From Cognatishimia sp. F0-27 (GTDB lineage Bacteria; Pseudomonadota; Alphaproteobacteria; Rhodobacterales; Rhodobacteraceae): DNA of 64,000 bases. The stretch covers positions 1 to 64,000 of the forward strand of contig NZ_JAFMPQ010000025.1 in assembly GCF_020667845.1 (NCBI RefSeq). Direction: 5' to 3'. Positions 42,371 to 51,151 of the stretch are shown in pieces. Position 1 is the first letter of the stretch. Every line of letters starts with the position of its first letter. The notes under the pieces are model-generated. The model had not been told where the DNA came from. It ran no database searches and saw only the letters and a list, made by a program, of their open reading frames with translations. Position numbers and translations under genes: made by a program.

Positions 42371-43395
42371 CCGCCTGCAGCCTCGGCGCCGATGGCAGCG
42401 AACTCGTTGGTCCAGACTGCGCTCAAATCGTCGAGCGGTGCCGCGATCTCTCCGCCTGCGACCAGCGCGTCTTCCCATTCCTGCCAGACCTCGGCCGGAT
42501 ACCAGCCCAGATGCGGGGCGTCGTCGGACGGAATTGTCTTGGAACGCACCGCATCGAACAGCGCGGATTGGAATTCCTTGTCTTCCCCTTCCTGCGGGTT
42601 CCCGTCGGCGAGATGCTTGAGCACCGCTTCGCGGTTGGCGTCGTCCAGCGCAAAGGCGTGACCCTTGGCAAAGGCGCGGCTCCATGCTTCGACCAGCTCG
42701 CGGTCATTGGCGATCGTGTCGGCCATCGTCGCGATGCCGTTGCCGAAGAAGCGTCCGAACTCGGCCGGTGTGATGTCCCGCACGGCCATGCCGCGCTGGT
42801 TCAGGATGGCGGTGTCTGCCGTCGATGCGGAATAGGCATCGATTTCGCCGTTCAGGAACGCGGCCGTTGCCGGGCCGCCGTCACCCACGGTGAGGAATTC
42901 GTAATCCTCGCCCTCGGTCATGCCCGCGCCGGTCATCACGTTGCGGGCAAAGCCCACTTCCGCGCCATCGGCGGTGCCGGTGCCGATCACTTTGCCGCGC
43001 AGACCTTCGACGCTCTGGATGTCGCTGTCCTGCTGCACCGCGATCCCAAAGTTGCTGCGCGCTGCCACGTTGTAGATGTGGACGGCGTCGACGCCGCGCG
43101 TCTTGGCCGCGATCATGGGGCCGGGGCCGGGACGGCCGAAATGGGCCTGACCTGCGGACAGCGCCTGAAGCACCGCGCCCGATCCGTTGATCGCCTCGAC
43201 GGTGACGTTCAGGCCTTCTTCCTCGAAGAAACCCTCGCCAATAGCAACGAAGACTGGGAACGAGTTGATGGCCGACGGGCTTGGCTGCACGAAGGTGATA
43301 TCGCGCAGGCTTTGTGCCAGTGCCGATGTGCCCATCAGGCTCGTGGCTGGAACAGCGGCGAGCAATGAGGCTGTAAATGTTCTTCTGTTGATCAT
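42367..43395 (-). CDS. ABC transporter periplasmic binding protein (NMT1/THI5-like)
   Basis: This 342-residue protein has a signal peptide (INRRTFTASLLAAVPATSL) followed by the binding core: ITFVQPSPSAINSFPVFVAIGEGFFEEEGLNV and LQALSAGQAHFGRPGPGPMIAA. The pattern matches SBPs for sulfonates, nitrate or pyrimidine precursors. The ribosome-binding site GGGAGGAGAAC precedes the ATG at 43395, which decides the start. It is the first gene of the cluster B ABC set, with the FAH hydrolase gene 61 bp upstream. Confidence 0.93.
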   Translation of the reverse strand: MINRRTFTASLLAAVPATSLMGTSALAQSLRDITFVQPSPSAINSFPVFVAIGEGFFEEEGLNVTVEAINGSGAVLQALSAGQAHFGRPGPGPMIAAKTRGVDAVHIYNVAARSNFGIAVQQDSDIQSVEGLRGKVIGTGTADGAEVGFARNVMTGAGMTEGEDYEFLTVGDGGPATAAFLNGEIDAYSASTADTAILNQRGMAVRDITPAEFGRFFGNGIATMADTIANDRELVEAWSRAFAKGHAFALDDANREAVLKHLADGNPQEGEDKEFQSALFDAVRSKTIPSDDAPHLGWYPAEVWQEWEDALVAGGEIAAPLDDLSAVWTNEFAAIGAEAAGG

Positions 43396-43456
43396 GATTG
43401 TTCTCCTCCCAATCGTGTCTGACCCTTTTGGCCGCTCTCCGGTGCGGCGGGGCCTT

Positions 43457-44344
43457 TTATACGGCGCGCACGGTGTTGCTGAGCGTGCCGATTCCGGAAA
43501 CTTCACAAACCACAGTATCGCCATCCTTGAGGAACTGCGGTGGGTCCATCGCGTAGCCGACGCCTGACGGCGTGCCCGTCGCGATCATATCGCCCGGTTC
43601 GAGCGTAAGCCCTTCGGACAAGGAAGCGATCAGCGTGGGAATGTCGAAGATCATGTCCTTCGTATTCCCGTCCTGACGCTGTTCGCCATTGACCGTAAGG
43701 CGGATGGACAGGGCGTGCGGGTCGTCGATTTCGTCGGCTGTCACGATAACCGGACCGATGGGGCAGGAGCCATCGAGCCCCTTGCCCTTGAAATACTGCC
43801 CGCCGTGGCGGCGCTGGATGTCGCGCGCGGTTATGTCGTTCAGGATCGTGTATCCGAAGACATGATCCATCGCATCGGCCTTTGAGATGTTGCGGCCCGC
43901 CGTGCCGATGACCACGGTCAGTTCGACCTCGTAGTCGATGGATGTCGACACTTCGGGAAAGAGCAGAACGTCGCCGTCCGGCGCAACGAGTGCTGTCGGC
44001 GGCTTGGTGAAGAACACCGGGTGTTCAGTCACACCGACCTTCTGGTTCTGCGCGCGGTCGCCCTCGGCGATGTGCTCGGCATAGTTGCGACCGACGCAAA
44101 ACACGTTCTTCGCCGGCTTGGGGATCGGTGCCATCAAGGCGGCGCTCTGTCGGATCACCTTGTCCTGATGCTGTCCGTCCTCGGCCTCGGCCACGAGCTT
44201 GCGGGCCGCGTCGAGCGCGGGTTTGCCGCCGTCGATCAATCCCTGAAGAGAGCCAGCGGCCCCGGACATGTTCAACATGCTGCCATCTGACAGATACGCA
44301 ACGCAGACGGGTTCCCCATCCACGGAAATGGTTGCCAATCGCAC
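43457..44344 (-). CDS. FAH-family hydrolase, 295-residue type
   Basis: The protein contains the FAH C-terminal core: VFCVGRNYAEHIAEGD, EVSTSIDYEVELTVVIG with the metal-binding Glu, DHVFGYTILNDITARDIQRRH, and PGDMIATGTPSGVGYAMD, plus an N-terminal subdomain of about 70 residues. This organisation matches 5-carboxymethyl-2-hydroxymuconate isomerase, ureidoglycolate lyase and acylpyruvase relatives. It is upstream of the ABC genes and divergent from the GntR gene. The exact substrate is open. Confidence 0.9.
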   Translation of the reverse strand: MRLATISVDGEPVCVAYLSDGSMLNMSGAAGSLQGLIDGGKPALDAARKLVAEAEDGQHQDKVIRQSAALMAPIPKPAKNVFCVGRNYAEHIAEGDRAQNQKVGVTEHPVFFTKPPTALVAPDGDVLLFPEVSTSIDYEVELTVVIGTAGRNISKADAMDHVFGYTILNDITARDIQRRHGGQYFKGKGLDGSCPIGPVIVTADEIDDPHALSIRLTVNGEQRQDGNTKDMIFDIPTLIASLSEGLTLEPGDMIATGTPSGVGYAMDPPQFLKDGDTVVCEVSGIGTLSNTVRAV

Positions 44345-44452
44345 TCGGCCATCCTCCCTCGTGCTGGTATCACGTGGGGGTCGCGCGACTCGATGCGCGA
44401 CTCACTGACACCTCTCCCCTTTCCATCCATGTTTCGCCGACTTAGGGTTTCA

Positions 44453-44477
44453 ATCAATCAACCAATCATCAAATTGG
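44453..44477. promoter_or_regulatory. Candidate GntR operator region, cluster B (motif ATCAATCAACCA and CCAAT/ATTGG pair)
   Basis: The 12-bp motif at 44453-44464 is identical to 37374-37385. It is followed by ccaat-catcaa-attgg (44462-44477), an inverted repeat with 6-bp spacing. The site lies 8 bp before the GntR start and between it and the divergent FAH hydrolase gene. Binding by the local GntR regulator is inferred. Confidence 0.5.
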
Positions 44478-44484
44478 GCGGAAT

Positions 44485-45198
44485 ATGACCTCGCATACCG
44501 ACCTGGCGCAAAAGCTCCGGGAGCTGATCGACTCGGCCGGATACCGGCACAACGACCGGGTGCCGCCGGAACGCGAATTGTGCAAGGCGCTGGGCACGAC
44601 GCGCAATCAACTGCGCAAAGCCCTCGCCGAACTCGAAGCGCAGGGGCGTATCTGGCGGCATGTGGGGCGGGGCACGTTTGTCGGTTCGCGCCCGGTGCTG
44701 AATTTGCAGGACGTCACCTATCTCGGCGATCAGATCAAACCGGAACAGGTGGTTGCCGTTCGATTCACCATCGAACCGCAGCTCTGCCGTCTGGCCGCGC
44801 TTCAGGCAACCCGTTCGGATCGCGAGCAAATGCGGCTTTGCGCGCAACGCTGCCGGGAGGCGGAAGACTGGCGTTCCTATGAGGCGTGGGACAATAACCT
44901 GCACCATGCCATTGCCCGCTCCACGCGGAACCAGCTCTTCCTCTATTTCTTTGAAACGCTGAATGCCGTGCGGCGGTCGATCCTCTGGGGCCAGCCACGC
45001 ATCACGCGCAAACCGCCCGATGAGTATTGCAGCTTCCACGAACACGATGTCATCGTCTCAGCCATCGGCGCTGGCGACGCCGAGCGGGCGGCCGAGGCCA
45101 TGCATACGCATCTGCAATCGGTCTATGCGCGCATCCTGCCGAAGGGGGCATCCCCCGTGTCGGGGCCAGCGACGCCGACCGACTCGGGAAATGGTTGA
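44485..45198 (+). CDS. GntR-family (FadR/FCD) transcriptional regulator, cluster B
   Basis: The 237-residue protein has an N-terminal winged helix-turn-helix (GYRHNDRVPPERELCKALGTTRNQLRKALAELEAQGRIWRHVGRGTF, in pieces) and a C-terminal FCD domain with E-P-Q-L-C, NNLHHAIARSTRN and HEHDVIVSAI. It is divergent from the FAH hydrolase and the ABC/Ldh genes and likely controls them. The sequence is similar in the wing region to the cluster A regulator. The start at 44485 has GGGCGGA just upstream. Confidence 0.92.
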   Translation: MTSHTDLAQKLRELIDSAGYRHNDRVPPERELCKALGTTRNQLRKALAELEAQGRIWRHVGRGTFVGSRPVLNLQDVTYLGDQIKPEQVVAVRFTIEPQLCRLAALQATRSDREQMRLCAQRCREAEDWRSYEAWDNNLHHAIARSTRNQLFLYFFETLNAVRRSILWGQPRITRKPPDEYCSFHEHDVIVSAIGAGDAERAAEAMHTHLQSVYARILPKGASPVSGPATPTDSGNG

Positions 45199-45453
45199 CC
45201 CGACGCGGTGTTGAGAGCCTGCCAGATGCGCGGGCCTTCTGTGACCAATTGGGCGACCCGTGGGTCGCATTGGTCTCGCGGCTGGCGAATACGGCGAGAC
45301 AGGCGGTTGGTGTCCGGGCCAATCCCTTTGTCTCAAGGACCGTCGGGCATGGCGATTGTGGTTTACATCCGGGCTTCCTGCGCCTGCCGTTCACATCGGA
45401 CCTCTGAGGTCCCGAGCCCGAACCGCATCATGCGTGCAATAGCTGTGCGTGGC

Positions 45454-46095
45454 TCATTCGAGGGTAACGTCGAGGCGCCACATGCCGCCTTGGCCGTCCG
45501 TATCGACGAAGCGCACAAGCAGCACGTCCCCGGACAGCAGAACGACCGAGAACGCGGCCGCGCCTTGGCCAGTCTCGATGCGTCGGCCATCCGGCGCAAA
45601 GATCGCCGTGCCGATCCCGTCTGGTGCGTCCACCGCAAGCGCGATTGTTTGATCCTGCGGCACTGAGAGGAGCAGGTCGAAGATCTCTCCGCCCTCGACG
45701 CTGGCGGCAAAGCGGCCGGGCGCTTCGATCTCGAGCCGTTCGGTCGGGGCGACTGTCGGGCTGTCGAGGGCCGCGGGATCAGCGCCTCGCCACGGCACAA
45801 GAAAGCGCGCTGCCGCCCAGCCCTCAAGCGCGCCATCAAGCGTCTCGACCTCGCACCAAGCCTCTTCGCTGCCCGCGATGCAGTCAATGCGCCGCAGGAT
45901 CGTGTCGCGCGCCATTCGGCGCAGGCGGGGGGCGTCGGCGCTTGGTCCGGTTCTGAGATTGAGCGAGCCGTCGATCCGCACAATGACGAAATCCGTGTCG
46001 GGCAACGCGGGCGCCTCAACGGCGGGCAGAGTTGTATCCTGGGCAGCGACGGGGCTCGCCGCGGCAAGCAACAGAGCGCAGAGCAGTCTTCTCAT
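45454..46095 (-). CDS. SH3-domain (SH3b) exported protein
   Basis: The 213-residue protein has a signal peptide (MRRLLCALLLAAASPVAAQ). A bacterial SH3 domain of about 60 residues follows: SLNLRTGPSADAPRLRRMARDTILR with LDGALEGWAAARFLV. The C-terminal part (RFAASVEGGEIFDLLLSVPQDQTIALAV) is a beta-rich domain resembling inhibitor-type or carbohydrate-binding-like folds. It is downstream of the L,D-transpeptidase gene and overlaps it by 4 bp, so it probably binds the cell wall or assists that enzyme. Confidence 0.82.
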   Translation of the reverse strand: MRRLLCALLLAAASPVAAQDTTLPAVEAPALPDTDFVIVRIDGSLNLRTGPSADAPRLRRMARDTILRRIDCIAGSEEAWCEVETLDGALEGWAAARFLVPWRGADPAALDSPTVAPTERLEIEAPGRFAASVEGGEIFDLLLSVPQDQTIALAVDAPDGIGTAIFAPDGRRIETGQGAAAFSVVLLSGDVLLVRFVDTDGQGGMWRLDVTLE

Positions 46096-47102
46096 GGGCG
46101 CACCATCGGAGGGCGGGGCGATTGCAGCCCTTCGCCTGTCATGATCACGAAATCATCGCCAGACCGTGTGTCGGGCGTCGCCGCAAGATCGGAAACCACA
46201 AAGGTCAGACCGGGGTGCATGCGTTCTGCCAGATGGCGTTTGACGGTGTCGGAAAGGCGCATGCGGTTCAGGACCTGATCTTCCGGCAAGAGCGGGTGGA
46301 GCGGATCGGAATGGTGGGTGACACCCATCCAAACCAAGCCGGTATCCTGCCGCTCCTGCACAACGAGAACATGTTCGCCCAGCGGTCCGTCCTCTTCGAT
46401 ACCGATTTCCTCTTCGAGAACCTCTCGCCCGTCCTCCATCACGATCAGCCGCCGGTCCGCCGCCGTCGCCAGCACCGTTGTGATCGGATAGGGTTGCTCA
46501 TTGCCCCAGTCGGACGGGTGGCTGCGCGCGTCAAGCCCGGCCACCGCGGTTGCCAGTTCGTCGTCGGCAAAAGCGTTCAGGACAAGCCCGGGATGGACGA
46601 GGTTCCACGGATCGTTATGCGCTCCGGACAGGATCACGGGCGTGCCGACATGGGTGACCGTGAAAAGCAGCCGTGAAAACTCCAGCGGAAGCCGGACACA
46701 GCCATGCGAGGCGGGATAGCCGGGCAGATTCCCGGCATGCAGGGCGATACCGTCCCAGGTGAGCCGGTTCATATTGGGCATCGGCGCGCCGCCATAGGTC
46801 GATGAGCGGTGATCGGCGTCCTTTTGCAGCACGGTGAACACGCCGGTTGGTGTTTCGTGACCGCGCCGCCCGGTTGAACAGGTCGAAACCGCGATGCGAA
46901 TCCCGTTTCGGTAAACGTGGACCCGTTGTTCGGGGATCGAGGCAATCACCGCAACAGCGCCGTTTGGCGCGCGTTCGGGATGCCAGGTGAAGTCCCCCGG
47001 CAGCATGTCGTCGATATTCATCATCGCGTCCTGGGCGTATGACGCACCCGCTCCGGAGAGCATGGCGACGCCGGAGGCGATCAAGTCTCTGCGTGTGATC
47101 AT
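46092..47102 (-). CDS. L,D-transpeptidase (YkuD family)
   Basis: This 336-residue protein has a Tat-like signal (MITRRDLIASGVAMLSGAGASYA) and the YkuD catalytic motif H-A-G-N-L-P-G-Y-P-A-S-H-G-C-V-R-L, with the nucleophile Cys in SHGCVR. It cross-links or anchors peptidoglycan in the periplasm. A C-terminal domain of about 130 residues follows; its role is unknown. The start at 47102 (MITRRDL) was chosen because the Tat-like signal begins there. It overlaps the SH3 gene, which suggests a partnership. Confidence 0.93.
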   Translation of the reverse strand: MITRRDLIASGVAMLSGAGASYAQDAMMNIDDMLPGDFTWHPERAPNGAVAVIASIPEQRVHVYRNGIRIAVSTCSTGRRGHETPTGVFTVLQKDADHRSSTYGGAPMPNMNRLTWDGIALHAGNLPGYPASHGCVRLPLEFSRLLFTVTHVGTPVILSGAHNDPWNLVHPGLVLNAFADDELATAVAGLDARSHPSDWGNEQPYPITTVLATAADRRLIVMEDGREVLEEEIGIEEDGPLGEHVLVVQERQDTGLVWMGVTHHSDPLHPLLPEDQVLNRMRLSDTVKRHLAERMHPGLTFVVSDLAATPDTRSGDDFVIMTGEGLQSPRPPMVRP

Positions 47103-47855
47103 CGTGTCTTCTTCTTGGTGACCGGTTGGCCGGCTGAGTGGTTGTCCAGGGGCCAAGCGGGTTGGCTGCTGCCAACCGGGTTGGCTGCTCACGCGGTTCT
47201 GTCTCTTGGCGCATCCCATAGCAGTGCAACAAAACCATGTCACGCGACTGCTCCGGGGTCCATCGGACTGAGTTGACAGACCGGCAAATGCCCCTGTTCG
47301 TCCGCGGTGCTTGGCCTTGCAAGGTCAGTCCGGATTGGCAATGCGGCGGCGTGCGGCGTGAAACGCCGTGAAGACACGCGCAGGTTGAGGGCGAACCACC
47401 TGATGACCGTATCCGGCACACCGAACATGACGGCAACCTCCGTTGCACTGTTCACCAGAAGATCGGCCCGTGCTTCACGCGCCTTGGGTCAAACCCGCCC
47501 TGCCGGGGCAAGGATCGCCCTGGCGGGGCCGGACAGGCTATGCGTCCGGCGACGTCCCCACCACCACGGCTACGCGCTCCGGTCGGCGCGGTCTGCGGTC
47601 ATGCCGCGTGGATCGAACGGTGTGCCCAGTCCCGCGCCGCCTTCCAGCCCATCGCTCGAACCGGCTGCGCAGGGGGAGACCGGCGACTGGCTGTGGCATC
47701 TTCCAAAGAACTCCGCGTCTTGCCTGTCGCGCCGCACCCGGTATCCCGCGCCAGGCGTGCGGCTCACGGTTGGTTCGCGCGCTAAGATGACCCGAAACCA
47801 GGCTATGGCGAAAAACCTGTTCGACCGGTGATCCCTCGCACACTAGATCCATCGC
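47103..47855. other. 753-bp intergenic region between divergent genes
   Basis: No credible gene. Apart from the direct repeat at 47159-47190 the region contains only chance frames. It should hold the promoters of the L,D-transpeptidase operon and of the membrane protein/AAA/VWA operon. Confidence 0.6.
47159..47190. repeat. Direct repeat with internal hairpin upstream of the L,D-transpeptidase gene
   Basis: The 12-bp unit gggttggctgct occurs at 47159-47170 and 47178-47189. The pair ggttggc (47160-47166) and gccaacc (47171-47177) forms a hairpin with a 4-nt loop. It is 57 bp upstream of the transpeptidase start and could be a regulatory hairpin or operator. Confidence 0.45.
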
Positions 47856-48572
47856 ATGATCATCGTCAGCCCCACAACACTCTGGAACCCCAGCGCCCTG
47901 GAGACGCGGACCGTTCCGAAACGCATGCTGGGTCGCATCACCATCCTGCCGAGATCGGGCGTGACAGGAGCGACCTTGCTGCGGCTGATCTTCGAAGTGC
48001 AGGTTCTGCGCTATGTGCTGCCGCTGGTCCCTTTTGTGGTCGCAATGCTGGTCTGGCCGCATCTCGCACTGCCCATCGCGCAGGCGCCCGTGCTCATGAT
48101 GATGGCGATTGCCTTTGTCGAGATGCGCATGCTTGCGGTCAAACGCGAGGACCGCGCCGCGTTGATCAATGATGACGCGATGGCCCGCACGCTCGATGCG
48201 CTGCGGTTCAACGCGACCGGGGTGCTCACGCGGATTGCCGCCCGGCGCGGTCTGACCCGTGGCGAGCTGTTGCTTGTCATCGAGCAGTCAGAGCTGGCGC
48301 GCATCGCGCCGCTGACCCTTGTCTCCATCCAGAGGGCCGAACCGACGCCCGAGGTGCTCGCTCTTGACGAACAAGAGCAACAGATGATCCGCAGCGGGCT
48401 GTTTGATGCGGACGTGACCGAGCGCGGGCTGCACCGGGTCGCGTTGCGTCAAAACCAGGCCCTGCGCAGCATCGCCGTCGATGCGGCGACCTTGTCGGCC
48501 CATGCAAGAATGGCGGCCCTGCTCGATGCGCAAGCAACCGAGGCGCACGCCCTGCACAAGGAGGTGTCATGA
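47856..48572 (+). CDS. Conserved membrane-associated protein upstream of an AAA/VWA pair
   Basis: The 238-residue protein has two hydrophobic segments (residues about 52-68 and 70-90) and a helical C-terminal region rich in Ala/Leu/Glu (TLSAHARMAALLDAQATEAHALHKEVS) that resembles a coiled coil. I recall this family only as hypothetical in Rhodobacteraceae. Its last codons overlap the ATG of the AAA gene by 4 bp (ATGA). A membrane anchor or adaptor role for the AAA/VWA complex is inferred from this. Confidence 0.7.
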   Translation: MIIVSPTTLWNPSALETRTVPKRMLGRITILPRSGVTGATLLRLIFEVQVLRYVLPLVPFVVAMLVWPHLALPIAQAPVLMMMAIAFVEMRMLAVKREDRAALINDDAMARTLDALRFNATGVLTRIAARRGLTRGELLLVIEQSELARIAPLTLVSIQRAEPTPEVLALDEQEQQMIRSGLFDADVTERGLHRVALRQNQALRSIAVDAATLSAHARMAALLDAQATEAHALHKEVS

Positions 48573-49687
48573 GCCTGAACGCCGCCACAATGCCAGCCGG
48601 CGCGGTGCTTGATGTCCTCTATGCGGGATGGCAGGCGCAGAGCGCGGGCGGGCTTACCGCATCATGGATGCTGCATGGGCGCCCCGGTGTGGGCAAGAGC
48701 CAGGTGGTGCAGCAACTGGCCGACCGGATCGGCGCGCGGCTCTTTGATTTGCGGCTGACCACGATCGAGCCGCAGGACCTGCGCGGGCTGCCCTATTACG
48801 ATCATGAAGCGCGCCGGACTGTCTGGTATCGTCCCGAAGACCTGCCGGATGATCCCGCCACCCCGTCAATCCTCTTCCTCGATGAACTGACCGCCGCGTC
48901 ACCCTATCTGCAACCAACCGTTTATGGGCTGCTTCAGGAGCGGCGCGTGGGGCGGCATGTGCTGCCCGACGCGGTCTTTATCGTGGCGGCGGGGAATACA
49001 GTTGAGGACGGCGCGATTGCCTATGAGATGGGCACCGCGCTGTCGGACAGGCTGGTGCATTTGCACATGGTGGCAGAAGCCAATGACTGGATCGAGAATT
49101 ACGCTGTGCCCAAGGGGCTGTCTCCGGCGGTTGCGGCCTTCCTGCGCGGGCGGCCCGATCTTCTCGATACCACCGAAGAGGCGTTGCAGCAGGGGCAGAT
49201 GATTGCCTGCACGCCGCGCGCATGGGAGCGCACAAGCCAGATCATGCAGGCGATTTCCGACCGGTCAACGCGGCAGGCCATGATTGCCGGCACGCTGGGC
49301 GTTGCCGCCGCCGCCGAATTTTCCGCGGTTGCCGATGACATTGCCGCATCGGTGCATGTGGGTGAGATGATCGAGGCGGATGCAACCGCGCGGCTGGCGC
49401 TGTATCCGCAGAGCCTTCACGGGTTGAACGCGCTTGTGTTCGGTCTTGTCGGCGCGGCGGACAAAGACACGATGCCAGCGGTGATCGAGGTGATGGAAAC
49501 CTTGCGCCACCTTGCGGAAAAGCGCCCCGAGCCAGTCTTTGCTGCCTTGCCGCTTGCGGAGCTTTGCGCCTTTGGCTTCGAAATGCTCATGGCCAAGGCT
49601 CTGAAACAGGATCTGGTTGCGGCTTTCGCGGCATCACCGGCCTATGCGGCCTACGCGGCAGACCGGCAAGCCGCCGGATTGAGCTGA
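48569..49687 (+). CDS. MoxR-like AAA+ ATPase
   Basis: This 372-residue protein has Walker A HGRPGVGKS (about residues 36-44) and Walker B ILFLDELTAAS (about 103-113). It also has a sensor-1 Asn-like segment FIVAAGNTVEDGA and the C-terminal helical region. MoxR ATPases act as chaperone-like activators working with a VWA-domain partner; the adjacent gene 3 bp downstream is such a partner. The substrate or metal enzyme they mature is not evident here. Confidence 0.92.
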   Translation: MSLNAATMPAGAVLDVLYAGWQAQSAGGLTASWMLHGRPGVGKSQVVQQLADRIGARLFDLRLTTIEPQDLRGLPYYDHEARRTVWYRPEDLPDDPATPSILFLDELTAASPYLQPTVYGLLQERRVGRHVLPDAVFIVAAGNTVEDGAIAYEMGTALSDRLVHLHMVAEANDWIENYAVPKGLSPAVAAFLRGRPDLLDTTEEALQQGQMIACTPRAWERTSQIMQAISDRSTRQAMIAGTLGVAAAAEFSAVADDIAASVHVGEMIEADATARLALYPQSLHGLNALVFGLVGAADKDTMPAVIEVMETLRHLAEKRPEPVFAALPLAELCAFGFEMLMAKALKQDLVAAFAASPAYAAYAADRQAAGLS

Positions 49688-49690
49688 TCC

Positions 49691-50905
49691 GTGCCGCCCC
49701 GCTCGCAGCGCGCGGCCCGGGCGATGGGGTTTCTGGCCGAGAGCGACCCGGCGCTGGCCTCGCTTGCGCTTTGGTGCGAGATCCACGATGCCCCCGGCGA
49801 AACCTGCACCCGTGGGCAGCGCATCCTCATCGGTGACGCATTTGCAGCGCTGCCTCTGCGGGAACAGGTCGGAACGCTCGCGCATCACGTCTTGCACGTG
49901 GCGCTGCGGCATGGGCCACGGATGGAGCGCATGCGACGGCGGCTGGGGCCCTCTTTCGCGGCGCCCGTCTTTGCGCTTGCGGCCGATGCGTTGGTCAACG
50001 AGGTGCTTGACCGGGCGGGCCACGCCATTCCGCGCCCCGCGGTCATGTTGACGACGCTCCTGACGGAGGTGTTGCAGGCGGACACGACGCGTGCGCTTGC
50101 AGCATGGGATGCCGAAAGGCTTTACATGGCACTGCGGGCCATGGACGAGGCAGGCGCAGGACGGCGCGACGCCTATGAGCGCAAAAAGGGGTTTGCCCCC
50201 GACCTCGAGTCAGCCGGGCAGGAAGACGCTCCCGATACCGTTGCGGAATGGAAAGCCCATGTGACCCGGGCTCTGACGGCACCGGGCTCGGCAGGGCGCG
50301 GTGTCGGAACGGTGCTCGCGCGGATGCGCGATCTGCCGTGGGTCGATACACCCTGGGAACGGCATCTGCGCCGATTGCTGGGCAAGGCCGTCACACACAG
50401 ACCGCGCCAGTCCTATCGCCGTCCGCGTGCGGGCTGGATTGCTGCCGAGGCCGCTGCGCGCCTGTCCGGCGGACCGGCCCCCGTGTTTGAACCGGGCAAC
50501 GCGCGGCACCGCAAGCGCGCGCGGATCGTGGTCGGGCTCGACAGTTCCGGGTCCGTTGCCGATCCACTGCTTGCACTCTTTTGCGCCGAAGTTGCGGGCA
50601 TTGCGCGCCGCACCGGTGCGGAGGTGCACCTGATGTGTTTCGACGAAACGGTCTATGCCCAGAGCGTCGTGGAACCGGGGCGGCTGGCAACCGCGCTGAC
50701 AGCGCTCGACATGCGGCGCGAGGGCGGCACATCCTTCGTCGATGTCATGGCGCAGGCCGGCCGGCTCGACCCCTCGATCGTCGTGGTTCTCTCCGACCTA
50801 GACGGCCCCTACGGGCCGCCGCCTGCCTTTGACGTGCTTTGGGCGACGCCCGTGGCCGCCCCACCCACCCCTCCGTTCGGGCGCGTGCTTTCATTGGCGC
50901 GGTAG
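49691..50905 (+). CDS. VWA-like (DUF2201) metallopeptidase-like partner of the MoxR ATPase
   Basis: The 404-residue protein has an N-terminal region with QVGTLAHHVLHVALRHGPRM, which matches the zinc-like motif H-x-x-H-x-x-x-x-H of the DUF2201 family. A C-terminal VWA-like domain carries the MIDAS motif DSSGS in RIVVGLDSSGSVADP and VVVLSDLDG. Together with the MoxR ATPase it forms a typical two-component activator. The VWA domain of this family often lacks the full MIDAS; here D-x-S-x-S is present. No obvious client enzyme lies nearby in the operon. Confidence 0.88.
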   Translation: MPPRSQRAARAMGFLAESDPALASLALWCEIHDAPGETCTRGQRILIGDAFAALPLREQVGTLAHHVLHVALRHGPRMERMRRRLGPSFAAPVFALAADALVNEVLDRAGHAIPRPAVMLTTLLTEVLQADTTRALAAWDAERLYMALRAMDEAGAGRRDAYERKKGFAPDLESAGQEDAPDTVAEWKAHVTRALTAPGSAGRGVGTVLARMRDLPWVDTPWERHLRRLLGKAVTHRPRQSYRRPRAGWIAAEAAARLSGGPAPVFEPGNARHRKRARIVVGLDSSGSVADPLLALFCAEVAGIARRTGAEVHLMCFDETVYAQSVVEPGRLATALTALDMRREGGTSFVDVMAQAGRLDPSIVVVLSDLDGPYGPPPAFDVLWATPVAAPPTPPFGRVLSLAR

Positions 50906-51151
50906 GCGGGCCCTGACGGTGTCCATCGGATTGCAGAAGGGGCGGCGCCCCGGCTGGCGATCCGGGGTGCTGCGCCATCGCCCGAGCTTTGGAACAGCGC
51001 TTGCCGTTGGCCCGTCATTGGCCCTAATCAAGGGGGCGCGGCGGCAAGGGAAGCAGAAACCGCTTGCGACGCGCACGGCCTGCACCCTTGCTCCCGCGCA
51101 GGTCAGCGCGGGGTCAAGCCGCGTAAACCACCGACGATCAGGACCGCCTGC

